From JAURDE01 sp965365285 (GTDB taxonomy: Bacteria > Bdellovibrionota > Bacteriovoracia > Bacteriovoracales > Bacteriovoracaceae): DNA of 20,964 nucleotides. Positions 7,203-17,011 of this stretch are shown here, one piece after another. The notes beneath the pieces were generated by a model. That model worked only from the letters and a program-made list of their open reading frames with translations, searched no databases and had not been told where the DNA came from. The DNA lies in the NCBI GenBank assembly GCA_965365285.1, contig CBDUBC010000045.1, positions 1 to 20,964 on the forward strand, read 5' to 3'. The position numbers and the translations under genes were made by a program. Each line of letters opens with the position of its first letter. The stretch's first letter is position 1.

Positions 7203-7234
7203 CTCCTATGGCCTTGAGATCTAAGCCATAGGAG
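7203..7234 (-). promoter_or_regulatory. Strong hairpin between rpsL and rpsG
   Basis: CTCCTATGGC and GCCATAGGAG form a perfect 10-base-pair stem with a 12-base loop; a G-U and a U-A pair could extend it inward. It starts 15 bases after the rpsL stop and ends 32 bases before the rpsG ATG. No U-run follows, so it is not a simple terminator. By position it is a candidate S7 feedback site (known for E. coli str mRNA) or an RNA processing site. Confidence 0.65.
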
Positions 7235-7249
7235 TGGTTATTAATTGGA

Positions 7250-7624
7250 TTATTTTTTAGGTTTTTTTGTACCGTACTTAGATCGTGCTTGGTTTCTCTT
7301 ATCCACACCAGTAGCATCAAGCGCTCCTCTAACGGTATGGTATCGAACCCCTGGAAGGTCTTTTACTCTTCCACCTCTGATAAGAACAATACTGTGTTCT
7401 TGGAGGTTATGTCCTTCGCCACCAATGTATGAAGTTACTTCAAATCCACTGGTAAGCTTAACTCTACAGACCTTTCTCATCGCTGAGTTTGGTTTTTTTG
7501 GTGTCGTTGTATAAACTCTTGTACAAACACCTCTTCTTTGAGGGCAAGCCTTCAAAGCTGGTGATTTTGTTTTAATTACTTTATCAATTCGACCTTTTCT
7601 AATTAGTTGGTTAATTGTAGGCAT
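7250..7624 (-). CDS. rpsL: 30S ribosomal protein S12
   Basis: S12 sits at the decoding centre and controls codon-anticodon fidelity. The 124-residue product begins MPTINQLIRKGR and contains TTTPKKPNSAMRKV and GGRVKDLPGVRYH. The two lysines classically mutated in streptomycin resistance are present as Lys43 and Lys88, so the sequence is the wild-type, sensitive form at those sites. Asp89, next to the second lysine, matches the residue methylthiolated by RimO in E. coli. GAGGAG lies about 10 bases before the ATG. rpoC ends 70 bases upstream. rpoC-rpsL adjacency joins the rif and str clusters. Confidence 0.98.
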   Translation of the reverse strand: MPTINQLIRKGRIDKVIKTKSPALKACPQRRGVCTRVYTTTPKKPNSAMRKVCRVKLTSGFEVTSYIGGEGHNLQEHSIVLIRGGRVKDLPGVRYHTVRGALDATGVDKRNQARSKYGTKKPKK

Positions 7625-7694
7625 TGCCTTTTTCTCCTCAATTTTAAAATCTTGCCCTAACTATCATGACACAAAGGACAAAATCAAGTCTTTT

Positions 7695-10600
7695 TTATAA
7701 CGTTAATGTAACTTCCTCATTATTCCTTTCTACCGAACCATGCTCATCATCGGCGATTACAGCTTCATAATTCCAGTATCTTGCAATACCAGTTCCGGCA
7801 GGAATAAGTCTTCCCATGATGACGTTTTCTTTAAGTCCTCGAAGCTCATCAAATTTCCCTTCAAGCGCTGCTTGAGTAAGAACTTTGGTAGTTTCTTGGA
7901 AAGAAGCTGCCGAAATAAATGAATCAGTAGAAAGAGATGCTTTGGTAATCCCTTGGAGAAGAGGCATGGCCTCAGCTGGAGTTTCACCTTCCTCAAGGGC
8001 CGCATTGGCATCTTCCAGCTCAAGTTTAGAGATAAAGTCACCAGCGATAAGGTTGGTGTCTCCAGCGTCCATAACTTGAACTTTCTTAAGCATTTGCGAA
8101 ACAATAACTTCAATGTGCTTATCATCGATTTTAACCCCTTGAAGTCGGTAAACTTCTTGGATCTCATCAACAATGTATTTCGCGAGGGTCTTAACACCCA
8201 TAACTCGAAGAATATCGTGTGGGTTTGAAGGACCATCCATAATTGGGTCTCCAGCACGTACGTAGTCACCTTCGTTGACGATTACATAACGTCCTTTTGG
8301 AACGGTATAAGTTACCGGCTCACCCCCATCATCAGGTCGAACGATAATTCTTCTATTTCCTCTAAGTTCTGGACCAAATTCAATAGTACCCGAAACATCA
8401 GAGATTTGAGCAGCATTACCCGGCTTTCTGGCTTCGAATAGTTCTGCAACTCTTGGAAGACCCCCGGTAATATCTTTTGTTTTGGTTGTTTCTCTTTGAA
8501 CCTTTGAAATCGCTTGACCCGCTTCCACTAACTGACCTTGTTGAACAACAATATTGGCCCCAACTGGAAGTCGGTAAGAAGCCGTTCTTTTAGTTCCTGG
8601 AATAGGAACAGGAGCACCAGCTTCATCAACGATAACAATTCGTGGTTGTAGAGATGGATCTTTAGATTCGATAACCACTTTATGGGTTAGACCAGTTACC
8701 GCATCCACTTGTTCAGAAATGGTTGCACCAACGATAAGATCTTCGAATTTTACAGTCCCAGTCACTTCGTTAAGAAGTGGAATGGCAAACGGATCCCACT
8801 CAAGAATAGTATCCCCTGGCTCAACCGTGTCCCCTTCCATTTTAATAAGTCGGGCTCCATAGTTCGCAGGATATTTTTCTTTTTCAGCACCTTGATTATT
8901 TTTAACAATAATCTCACCGGCCTTACTCATAACGATTTTTGTTCCATCTTTTAGAGTCGCGATATTCACTTTTCTAAATTCAAGATTCCCCGCAGTCTTA
9001 ACTTCTGTTTTGTTAACCTGAGCACCTGCAGTTGCCGTACCACCAACGTGGAATGTTCTCATCGTGAGCTGAGTACCTGGTTCCCCGATCGACTGAGCAG
9101 CGATAACCCCAACGGTCTCACCAACTCGAACCATTCGACCTCGGGCAAGGTCTCTACCAAAACAAGCAGCACAGAATCCGTGTCTTTCTTTACAAGTCAG
9201 AACACTTCGTACTTTGATTTGGTCGATCTGGTATTCTTTAAGTTTTGGAATATCATCTTCTGTAAGAAGGTGAGTTTTTGGAAGAACCTCTTGACCGTTC
9301 ATACCGACGATAGGCGAAGCGGTTACTCTTCCCATAGCTCTTTCAAATACGTGTTCAACAACTTCACCGGCGTCGATTCTTGACTCAAGAACGATTCCAT
9401 CACTTACACCACAATCTTCAGATCGGATGATCCCGTCTTGAGCAACATCAACAAGTCTTCTTGTAAGATAACCTGAGTTCGCTGTTTTAAGAGCAGTATC
9501 GGCAAGACCTTTTCGGGCACCGTGAGTAGAGGCGAAGTACTGAAGAACCGATAGACCTTCTCTAAAGTTAGAAGTAATCGGAGTTTCAATAATTTCACCA
9601 GATGGCTTAGCCATAAGACCCCTCATCCCAGCTAACTGTCTCATCTGAGCCGTTGAACCTCTGGCCCCTGAGTCCGCCATCATAAAGATTGCATTGAATG
9701 ATGGAGCTTTGAGAGTATCACCCTTCTCATTACTAAACGTATCTTCCGAAAGACCGTTAAGCATAACTTTGGTTAGGGCTTCATTGGTTTGGGCCCAAAC
9801 GTCTACGATTTTGTTGTATCTTTCACCGTTTGTGATCGATCCTTCGTTATATTCTTCTGTAATCTGATCCACTTCTTTATAAGCAGCTGCAAGAATTGGC
9901 TCTTTTTCTTCTGGGATCGTCATATCGTGAATATTGATCGAAATACCGGCCTTGGTCGCATTTTGATAACCAAGTCTCATGAGAGCATCAGCAAGAAGAA
10001 CGGTGTCTTTTTCTGTTCCCACTCTATAGGCCTTATCAATAAGCTTCCCAAGTGTTTTCTTATCAAGGATTTTATTGATGTCAGCAAATGAAAGACATTT
10101 TGGAATAACATCATAAACAAAAGTTCTACCAACTGTAGTTTCCACCATAGCACCATTAAGTCGAACTTTAATTGGAGCTTGAAGGTGAAGGTTTCCAGTG
10201 TGGTAAGCGAACTGAGCTTCTTCTCGAGAAGAGAAAACTTTGTTGTATCCTCTGGCGAATGGTCTAGGTCTAGTCATATAGTAAAGACCAAGAACGATAT
10301 CCTGAGTAGGTACGATGATTGGTGTACCATCTTTTGGAGAAAGAATATTGTTTGTCGACATCGCAAGAACTCGACACTCAACTTGAGCTTCAAGAGAAAG
10401 AGGCACGTGAACGGCCATCTGGTCACCGTCGAAGTCAGCGTTAAAGGCCGTACACACAAGTGGGTGAAGCTGAATTGCTTTCCCTTCGATGAGAACAGGT
10501 TCAAAACCTTGAATCCCAAGTCTGTGAAGAGTAGGGGCTCGGTTAAGAAGTACTGGGTGTTCTTGAACAACTTCTTCAAGGATATCCCAAACTTCTTGTT

Positions 10601-11822
10601 TTTGTTGGTCGACCATTCTCTTGGCAACTTTAATCGTTGTACAGTGACCTTTTTCAATAAGCTTGTTGTAAATAAATGGCTTAAAGAGTTCGAGGGCCAT
10701 TAGCTTTGGTAGACCACATTGGTGAAGTCTTAGGCTTGGACCAACAACAATAACCGATCGTCCTGAGTAGTCGACTCGTTTCCCGAGAAGGTTTTGTCTA
10801 AATCGACCTTGCTTCCCTTTAAGCATATCCGAAAGAGATCGTAGAGGTCTCTTATTGGCACCGGTGAAGACTTTTCCTCTTCTCCCGTTGTCAAAGAGAG
10901 CATCGACTGCTTCTTGAAGCATTCTCTTTTCGTTTCTAATAATAATTTCTGGAGCATTGAGCTCTTTAAGTCTTTTGAGTCGGTTATTTCTGTTAATAAC
11001 CCTTCTATAGAGATCGTTCAGATCCGAAGTTGCAAATCGACCAGCCTCAAGAGGTACAAGAGGTCTAAGATCTGGTGGAAGAACTGGAATAACATCCATC
11101 ATGAACCACTCAGGTCTGTTTTCAGATTTAAGAAGAGACTCAACAACTTTAAGTCGCTTTACAATTTTCGCTCGGTTCATTTCTGTTGTAGCCGCTCGAA
11201 GACCTCTTCTTAGCTCTTTATTTTCTTGGTCAAGATCTACTTTTCTAAGAAGTTCTTTAATCGTAGCTCCGCCCATTCCTGCTTCAAATTCAATCCCTTG
11301 CTCTTTGAGCTCGTTGAATTGTTGTTCAGAAAGAACACGTCCAACTTCGAGACCACCTTCAATGTTCTCAGCCGCTGTTTTAGTTACAATATACGCTTCA
11401 TAATAAAGGACTTTTTCAAGCTCTTTAAGGGTAAGGTTAAGAATTGCACCAATTCTTGAAGGAAGAGATCGAAGAAACCAAATATGGGCGACAGGAGCTG
11501 CAAGCTCAATATGACCACATCTTTCTCGTCTTACTTTAGAGAGTGTAACTTCAACACCACACTTCTCACAAACCACCCCTCGGTGCTTCATTCTTTTATA
11601 TTTACCACAGATACATTCGTAGTCTTTTACAGGTCCAAAGATCTTGGCACAGAACAAACCATCTCTTTCCGGCTTAAATGTTCGGTAGTTAATGGTTTCT
11701 GGTTTTTTAACCTCACCAAAAGACCACTCACGAATGGTGTCTGGAGACGCCATTTTGATAGAGACGGCTTCGACACTAATCGGATCTTTTGGTTTATCAA
11801 AAAAGTTTAAGAGATCTTTCAT
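7695..11822 (-). CDS. rpoC: RNA polymerase subunit beta-prime
   Basis: Beta-prime forms half of the RNA polymerase active-site cleft. The 1375-residue product has the N-terminal zinc ribbon (Cys70, Cys72, Cys85, Cys88) and the catalytic magnesium motif NADFDGD at 461-467, with Asp463, Asp465 and Asp467 as ligands. A second zinc site has Cys804, Cys877, Cys884 and Cys887. The trigger-loop region starts near residue 920 (GTQLTMRTFHVGG) and resumes near 1120 (GGLPRVAELFEAR). The roughly 190 residues between correspond to the SI3 insertion of proteobacteria. The length is slightly under E. coli's 1407. AAGGGAA precedes the ATG, and rpoB ends 39 bases upstream. Confidence 0.99.
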   Translation of the reverse strand: MKDLLNFFDKPKDPISVEAVSIKMASPDTIREWSFGEVKKPETINYRTFKPERDGLFCAKIFGPVKDYECICGKYKRMKHRGVVCEKCGVEVTLSKVRRERCGHIELAAPVAHIWFLRSLPSRIGAILNLTLKELEKVLYYEAYIVTKTAAENIEGGLEVGRVLSEQQFNELKEQGIEFEAGMGGATIKELLRKVDLDQENKELRRGLRAATTEMNRAKIVKRLKVVESLLKSENRPEWFMMDVIPVLPPDLRPLVPLEAGRFATSDLNDLYRRVINRNNRLKRLKELNAPEIIIRNEKRMLQEAVDALFDNGRRGKVFTGANKRPLRSLSDMLKGKQGRFRQNLLGKRVDYSGRSVIVVGPSLRLHQCGLPKLMALELFKPFIYNKLIEKGHCTTIKVAKRMVDQQKQEVWDILEEVVQEHPVLLNRAPTLHRLGIQGFEPVLIEGKAIQLHPLVCTAFNADFDGDQMAVHVPLSLEAQVECRVLAMSTNNILSPKDGTPIIVPTQDIVLGLYYMTRPRPFARGYNKVFSSREEAQFAYHTGNLHLQAPIKVRLNGAMVETTVGRTFVYDVIPKCLSFADINKILDKKTLGKLIDKAYRVGTEKDTVLLADALMRLGYQNATKAGISINIHDMTIPEEKEPILAAAYKEVDQITEEYNEGSITNGERYNKIVDVWAQTNEALTKVMLNGLSEDTFSNEKGDTLKAPSFNAIFMMADSGARGSTAQMRQLAGMRGLMAKPSGEIIETPITSNFREGLSVLQYFASTHGARKGLADTALKTANSGYLTRRLVDVAQDGIIRSEDCGVSDGIVLESRIDAGEVVEHVFERAMGRVTASPIVGMNGQEVLPKTHLLTEDDIPKLKEYQIDQIKVRSVLTCKERHGFCAACFGRDLARGRMVRVGETVGVIAAQSIGEPGTQLTMRTFHVGGTATAGAQVNKTEVKTAGNLEFRKVNIATLKDGTKIVMSKAGEIIVKNNQGAEKEKYPANYGARLIKMEGDTVEPGDTILEWDPFAIPLLNEVTGTVKFEDLIVGATISEQVDAVTGLTHKVVIESKDPSLQPRIVIVDEAGAPVPIPGTKRTASYRLPVGANIVVQQGQLVEAGQAISKVQRETTKTKDITGGLPRVAELFEARKPGNAAQISDVSGTIEFGPELRGNRRIIVRPDDGGEPVTYTVPKGRYVIVNEGDYVRAGDPIMDGPSNPHDILRVMGVKTLAKYIVDEIQEVYRLQGVKIDDKHIEVIVSQMLKKVQVMDAGDTNLIAGDFISKLELEDANAALEEGETPAEAMPLLQGITKASLSTDSFISAASFQETTKVLTQAALEGKFDELRGLKENVIMGRLIPAGTGIARYWNYEAVIADDEHGSVERNNEEVTLTL

Positions 11823-11861
11823 AATTTTATTCCCTTATATTTATTAAAATTCAAATTTCAC

Positions 11862-14800
11862 TTAGCTCATCATAGGTTCTTCAAGTGCGGATTCCTCCAA
11901 CTTGATATCAAGACATAGTGCTTGAAGCTCCCGGATCATTACATTGAATGACTCTGGTAGCCCTGGCTCTAGTACTTGCTCCCCTTTAACGATGGACTCA
12001 TACATTCTTGTTCTACCGATAACATCATCTGATTTAACGGTAAGAAATTCTTGAAGAGTATAAGCAGCACCATAAGCTTCAAGGGCCCAAACTTCCATCT
12101 CCCCAAGTCTCTGACCACCAAACTGGGCCTTACCACCTAGTGGCTGTTGAGTAACGAGAGAGTATGGTCCTGTTGATCTAGCATGTAGCTTTTCGTCAAC
12201 AAGGTGGTGAAGTTTCAGCATGTACATAGTTCCAACAGTAACATCTTCCGCAAAAGCATCTCCTGTAAGACCATCAAATAGAGTTGTTCTTCCTGATGGA
12301 TCCAGTTCTGCTAGTTCAAGCATGTGGTGGATACTGTCTTCAGAAGCACCGTCGAAAGCTTTGGTTGAGAATCGAACACCAAGACTTAGTTGATGAGCAA
12401 CTTCTTTAACTCGTTTATCTGAGGCTTTTTTGAGCCACTCTTTAACTTCGTCATTTGTATAAATCGCATAGATAAAATCTTTGAGTTCATTGATCTCTGC
12501 TTGTTTTTCAAGCATAAGCCCAATCTTTTCACCAAGACCTCTACCGGCCCAACCAAGGTGAAGCTCAAGAAGCTGACCAATATTCATCCGCGAAGGAACC
12601 CCAAGAGGATTAAGAACGATATCAACTGGCGTACCATCAGCAAGGTATGGCATATCTTCTCTTGGAAGAACATTGGAGATAACCCCTTTGTTTCCGTGTC
12701 GACCGGCCATTTTATCACCTGGCTGAAGCTTTCTCTTGATCGCTACATAAACAGTAACTTTCTTGATAACTCCTGGAGGAAGTTCATCCCCTCTATGAAG
12801 TTTAGCAATATCTTCGTTTGCCTTTGTTCGAACTCTGTTGATTCTGTTTCGAACGTCTGCGAAGTATTCAGAAAGTTTTTCTTCAAGACTTACTTCAAGT
12901 GGAAGGTAGCCAATAAGTTCAAATGGAATTTGAGCAAGAACTTCGCTCGTTAGCTCGCTTCCTTTTGCAAGGATTTGAGTTGTCCCATCTTCAGAAACAA
13001 GAGCGTCAGTCGTTTTGTGACCTTTAAGCATGGTTGCAATCTTTTGGATTGAAGTCGCTTGGATCGCTTTAATCTTGATTCTTTCATCTCTTCGAATAAG
13101 GCTAGTTTCATGCTCAATAATTTCTTTAAGTCTTGAACAAAGTTCAACCCCTTCTCTGGTGTAGATTTTAGCGTCTACAACTGTTCCTCGAACAGAAGAA
13201 GGTACTCTTAGAGAAGTATCTTTAACGTCTCCGGCTTTATCACCAAAGATCGCTTTAAGAAGTTTTTCTTCAGGAGAAAGCTGAGTCTCTCCTTTTGGAG
13301 TAATTTTACCTACGAGGATATCACCTGGCTTAATGATTGATCCGATTCGAATAATACCGGCATCATCAAGGTGAGCAAGAGCTTCTTCACTTACGTTTGG
13401 AATATCTCTTGTGATTTCTTCTTTACCAAGCTTTGTATCTCTCGCTTCAATTTCAAAACTTTCGATGTGAATTGAAGTAAAGACATCTTGAGAAAGAAGG
13501 TGCTCTCCAATAAGGATGGAGTCTTCGTAGTTATATCCGCCCCAAGGCATGAAGGCGACGAGAACGTTTTGACCAAGGGCCAGGTCACCAAGGTGAGTAC
13601 CAGGTCCATCAGCAATAACCATACCCTTAGTAACCTTATCCCCTTCTTTTACGAGGGCTTTTTGGTTGTTACAGGTATTTTGGTTTGTTCTTTGATATTT
13701 AACAAGCTTGTAAATATCGATTCCAGACTCACCTTCAGCATACTTATCTCTTTGGATAACGATTCGAGTAGAATCAACAAAGATAACTGTACCAGCATCT
13801 TTTGCTGTGATGATCGCACCAGAGTCTTTAGCAACAATATGCTCAACACCAGTACCAACAATTGGAGCATCGGTTTTTACAACAGGAACCGCCTGTCTCA
13901 TCATGTTCGATCCCATGAGGGCCCTGTTCGCATCATCATGCTCAAGGAATGGAATCAAAGATGTTGCAAGCGAGATCATCTGAGAAGGAGAAACGTCCAT
14001 CAGCTGAACTTCTTCAGCATCAACAAGGGCAAATTCACCAGCTCTTCGAGCCGCGATATGAGTCCCTGTGACTTTTCCACCTTGCATATAATCTTTCTTA
14101 GTTTGTGCAATGGTCTTCCCTTCTTCTTCGAAGGCTGAAAAGTATTTAAATTCTTTTTTAATTTCTTGATTATCTCCGATAACTTTATATGGAGTTTCAA
14201 TAAACCCGTACTCACTAACTCGCGCAAAAGTCGCAAGAGAAGTGATCAGACCAATGTTTGGTCCTTCAGGAGTTTCAACCGGACACATTCTTCCGTAGTG
14301 AGTGGCGTGAACGTCCCGTACCTCAAAGCCTGCTCTCTCTCTTGTAAGACCACCTGGCCCAAGTGCTGAAAGTCTTCTTTTATGAGTAACTTCAGAAAGT
14401 GGGTTCGTTTGATCCATGAACTGAGAGAGCTGAGAAGAACCAAAGAATTCTTTGATCACAGCAGCTACAGGTTTTTGATTGACAAGATCGTATGGCATCA
14501 TGGTTTCAATTTCTTGAATCGCCATTCTTTCTTTAACGGCTCTTTCCATTCTTACAAGACCAACTCTGAATTGGTTTTCAAGAAGTTCACCAACCGCTCG
14601 AACTCTTCGGTTACCAAGGTGGTCGATATCATCCACTTTACCTTTACCGTTATTGAGCTCTACAAGATATTTTACAGTCGTAAGGATATCTTCTTTGGTA
14701 AGGACTGTGTTCTCAACAGGAACATCCATTCCAAACTTATAGTTAATTTTCATTCGACCTACTTTAGAGAGGTCGTATTTGTTTTCATCAAAGAAAAGAC

Positions 14801-15995
14801 CGTTGAAGAGCATTTCAGCAGCTTCAAGTCCAACAGGCTCACCTGGTCTAAGTCTTTCAAAAATCTTGGTAACTGCTTCTTCATAATTTTCAGTTTTATC
14901 AAGAAGAAGAGTGTTTCTAACCTGGTCACCAAAATTGATCATATCAATATAAAGACACTGAACTTCGTTAATTCCAGCGGTCATAAGTTCGTTGATTTTA
15001 GCCTCTGAAAGAGCTTCATTGGCCATACAAAGAACTTCACCTGTCTTAGAATCAAAGATATCGTCTGCAACGACTCGCCCAACGACTTCTTCAAGAGTTA
15101 AAGGAAGTTCCTTTAATCCTGCGTCTTTCATTTTTTTGACAGAACCTTTAGCGTATTTCTTCCCTTTCTTAACAAGAACATCTCCTGTTTTTGGGTGAAG
15201 AATATCGTGGTTGGCTCTGGTTCCGATAAGAAGTTCAAAATCAAGAGCTCTTGAAAAATTCCCTTTCTTATCAAGTTTTACAGTTTCCAAATGGTAGAAC
15301 TCTTTAAGAAGTTCAGAAGTGGAATATCCAAGTGCCTTCAAGACAACTGTCGCGTGAAGCTTTCTTTTTCTATCGATTCGAGCAAAAAGAATATTTTTGT
15401 GATCGAATTCAAAATCAAGCCAAGAACCTCTATGAGGAATGATTCTTGCTCCATAAAGAAGCTTACCGCTTGAATGCTTTTTCCCGTTATCATGCTCGAA
15501 GATGATCCCTGGAGATCTATGAAGCTGAGAAACAATAACTCTTTCAGTTCCATTATAAACGAAAGAACCAGTGGGCGCCATCAGAGGAATATTTCCTAGA
15601 TAGACTTCTTGTTCCTTAATCGAAGATACAGTTCTTTGCTCATTTCCGTCTTTATCAACAGTTACGTCATAAAATACGAGTCGAACAACAACTTTAAGCG
15701 GAGCTTCGTAACTTAGGCCTCTTTGACGGCACTCTTGTACGCTGTACTTCGGTTGCTCAAGAGAATAACTAACAAATTCTAGTGAGACAGTTTTGTTAAA
15801 ATCGTAGATAGGAAAGACACTTTTAAATACGGCCTGAAGACCCATGTCTTTTCTTTTATCGGGAGCGACGTCCTTTTGAAGGAAGTCGGTATAAGAATCG
15901 ATTTGAAGTCCCATAAGAGGGGGAGTTTCTATTTCTACCGGAGTTATGGCGAACTTTTTTCGGTACCATTCATTGGGGGCGAAAACCTTAGTCAT
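11862..15995 (-). CDS. rpoB: RNA polymerase subunit beta
   Basis: Beta forms the other side of the RNA polymerase cleft and binds rifampicin. The 1377-residue product (E. coli 1342) contains the rifampicin region SQFMDQTNPLSEVTHKRR followed by LSALGPGG. Asp528, His538 and Ser543 correspond to E. coli 516, 526 and 531 and are all wild type, so sensitivity is predicted at these positions. The active-site segment GDKMAGRHGNKG carries Lys1095 and Lys1103 (E. coli 1065 and 1073). A lineage-specific insertion around residues 240-350 fits SI1 of proteobacteria. AGGAG lies 7 bases before the ATG. It follows rplL after 90 bases that contain an attenuator-like hairpin. Confidence 0.99.
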   Translation of the reverse strand: MTKVFAPNEWYRKKFAITPVEIETPPLMGLQIDSYTDFLQKDVAPDKRKDMGLQAVFKSVFPIYDFNKTVSLEFVSYSLEQPKYSVQECRQRGLSYEAPLKVVVRLVFYDVTVDKDGNEQRTVSSIKEQEVYLGNIPLMAPTGSFVYNGTERVIVSQLHRSPGIIFEHDNGKKHSSGKLLYGARIIPHRGSWLDFEFDHKNILFARIDRKRKLHATVVLKALGYSTSELLKEFYHLETVKLDKKGNFSRALDFELLIGTRANHDILHPKTGDVLVKKGKKYAKGSVKKMKDAGLKELPLTLEEVVGRVVADDIFDSKTGEVLCMANEALSEAKINELMTAGINEVQCLYIDMINFGDQVRNTLLLDKTENYEEAVTKIFERLRPGEPVGLEAAEMLFNGLFFDENKYDLSKVGRMKINYKFGMDVPVENTVLTKEDILTTVKYLVELNNGKGKVDDIDHLGNRRVRAVGELLENQFRVGLVRMERAVKERMAIQEIETMMPYDLVNQKPVAAVIKEFFGSSQLSQFMDQTNPLSEVTHKRRLSALGPGGLTRERAGFEVRDVHATHYGRMCPVETPEGPNIGLITSLATFARVSEYGFIETPYKVIGDNQEIKKEFKYFSAFEEEGKTIAQTKKDYMQGGKVTGTHIAARRAGEFALVDAEEVQLMDVSPSQMISLATSLIPFLEHDDANRALMGSNMMRQAVPVVKTDAPIVGTGVEHIVAKDSGAIITAKDAGTVIFVDSTRIVIQRDKYAEGESGIDIYKLVKYQRTNQNTCNNQKALVKEGDKVTKGMVIADGPGTHLGDLALGQNVLVAFMPWGGYNYEDSILIGEHLLSQDVFTSIHIESFEIEARDTKLGKEEITRDIPNVSEEALAHLDDAGIIRIGSIIKPGDILVGKITPKGETQLSPEEKLLKAIFGDKAGDVKDTSLRVPSSVRGTVVDAKIYTREGVELCSRLKEIIEHETSLIRRDERIKIKAIQATSIQKIATMLKGHKTTDALVSEDGTTQILAKGSELTSEVLAQIPFELIGYLPLEVSLEEKLSEYFADVRNRINRVRTKANEDIAKLHRGDELPPGVIKKVTVYVAIKRKLQPGDKMAGRHGNKGVISNVLPREDMPYLADGTPVDIVLNPLGVPSRMNIGQLLELHLGWAGRGLGEKIGLMLEKQAEINELKDFIYAIYTNDEVKEWLKKASDKRVKEVAHQLSLGVRFSTKAFDGASEDSIHHMLELAELDPSGRTTLFDGLTGDAFAEDVTVGTMYMLKLHHLVDEKLHARSTGPYSLVTQQPLGGKAQFGGQRLGEMEVWALEAYGAAYTLQEFLTVKSDDVIGRTRMYESIVKGEQVLEPGLPESFNVMIRELQALCLDIKLEESALEEPMMS

Positions 15996-16023
15996 CTTGG
16001 CTCTCCTAACGGGTTTAAATACT

Positions 16024-16057
16024 AAAAGGCGTGAGAGTACGTACGACTCTCACGCCT
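16024..16057 (-). terminator. Attenuator-like hairpin between rplL and rpoB
   Basis: A perfect 12-base-pair stem (AGGCGTGAGAGT with ACTCTCACGCCT) has a 7-base loop, CGTACGT on the minus strand. It is followed by a short, interrupted U-tract: the last stem base, then TTT, AG and TATTT. It starts 28 bases after the rplL stop and ends about 30 bases before rpoB. E. coli has a partial terminator and an RNase III site in this gap. The weak U-tract suggests partial termination, letting ribosomal proteins exceed polymerase subunits. Confidence 0.7.
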
Positions 16058-16085
16058 GAAAAAATAATCGTTATAAACGAAAAAT

Positions 16086-16454
16086 TTATTTAAGCTCAAC
16101 CTTAGCGCCTGCAGCCTCAAGTTTTTTCTTGATTTCTTCGGCTTCAGCTTTTTCAACGCCTTCTTTAACTGGCTTAGGTGCACCTTCAACAAGGTCCTTA
16201 GCTTCTTTAAGACCAAGACCAGTGATACCTCTAACTTCTTTAATAACGTTGATTTTCTTTGCACCAGCTTCAGCAAGGACAACTGTAAATTCAGTTTGCT
16301 CTTCAGCAGCAGCAGCTGGTCCAGCTCCACCAGCTACAGCAACTGGGGCAGCAGAAACACCAAATTTCTCTTCTAATTCTTTTACCAAGTTAGCTAGATC
16401 AAGAACAGACATATTTGATACGTGTTCCATAAGTTGTTCGTTTGTAATGCTCAT
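16086..16454 (-). CDS. rplL: 50S ribosomal protein L7/L12
   Basis: L7/L12 forms the mobile stalk dimers that recruit and activate EF-Tu, EF-G and other translation GTPases. The 122-residue product has the N-terminal dimerisation and L10-binding helices (about 1-33: LMEHVSNMSVLDLANLVKEL). A hinge rich in Ala, Gly and Pro follows (about 34-50). The C-terminal domain carries FTVVLAEAGAKKINVIKEVR and GLGLKEAKDLVE, the factor-binding face. AGGAG precedes ATG by 7 bases. It follows rplJ after 54 bases. The usual need for several L12 copies per ribosome fits the own ribosome-binding site and the attenuator placed after it. Confidence 0.99.
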   Translation of the reverse strand: MSITNEQLMEHVSNMSVLDLANLVKELEEKFGVSAAPVAVAGGAGPAAAAEEQTEFTVVLAEAGAKKINVIKEVRGITGLGLKEAKDLVEGAPKPVKEGVEKAEAEEIKKKLEAAGAKVELK

Positions 16455-16508
16455 TGTAATTCTCCTATTTTCTAAAATCTTTTACTTTTTTGTTGTTATG
16501 CGGCGATA

Positions 16509-17006
16509 TTATGCGCTCGCTTCTTCTTTTTGTTCTTTAATAGCATGCAGAACTCTTGCAAATGCCGATACTGGGGCCATAAAGGTAGCCAGTAAGGTTC
16601 CAAGCATTTCGTCGCGGCTTGGCAAGCTCGCTAGCTCAGTAACTTCAGCTTTTGTAAGTTCTTTTTGCTCAAGGAAACCGGCCTTAAGATCAACAAGCTC
16701 GTGATCTTTACCAGCATCTTTTAGGACCTTTGCTACAGCAGCTGCGTCTTCAAAAGCAAACGCAACAGCATTTGTACCTTTAAGTCCGCTGAGTACTGAT
16801 TCAGCATAAGTCCCCTCGGCAGCTTTTCCGAACAGGGTGTTTCTTGTGACAACTAATTTCCCACCAGCATCTCTTACTTCTTTTCGGACCTTAACGGAAT
16901 TATTCGCCGTTATCCCGATTAGGTTAGTAAGAAAGAGGCCTTGGGCTTTTTCGATGTCACCCTTTAATCCATCAATGATGGTTTGCTTTTGCTCTCTATT
17001 TAGCAT
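16509..17006 (-). CDS. rplJ: 50S ribosomal protein L10
   Basis: L10 anchors the L7/L12 dimers to 23S rRNA, and in E. coli it represses its own mRNA. The 165-residue product begins MLNREQKQTIIDGLKGDI and contains KVRKEVRDAGGKLVVTRNTL and TNAVAFAFEDAAAVAKVL, typical of the RNA-binding domain. The C-terminal helix that holds the L12 dimers is present (MAPVSAFARVLHAIKEQ). I chose ATG at 17006 because AGGAGG lies 5 bases upstream. An in-frame GTG at 17012 would place the start on that Shine-Dalgarno. The 80-base gap after rplA is the expected place for an L10 leader. Confidence 0.97.
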   Translation of the reverse strand: MLNREQKQTIIDGLKGDIEKAQGLFLTNLIGITANNSVKVRKEVRDAGGKLVVTRNTLFGKAAEGTYAESVLSGLKGTNAVAFAFEDAAAVAKVLKDAGKDHELVDLKAGFLEQKELTKAEVTELASLPSRDEMLGTLLATFMAPVSAFARVLHAIKEQKEEASA

Positions 17007-17011
17007 TAGCA

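Noticed and set aside
7625..7694. Promoter before rpsL (TTGATT at 7687-7682 with GATAGT or TAGTTA downstream)
   Set aside because: Both boxes match consensus poorly. Co-transcription with rpoC explains rpsL expression without it.
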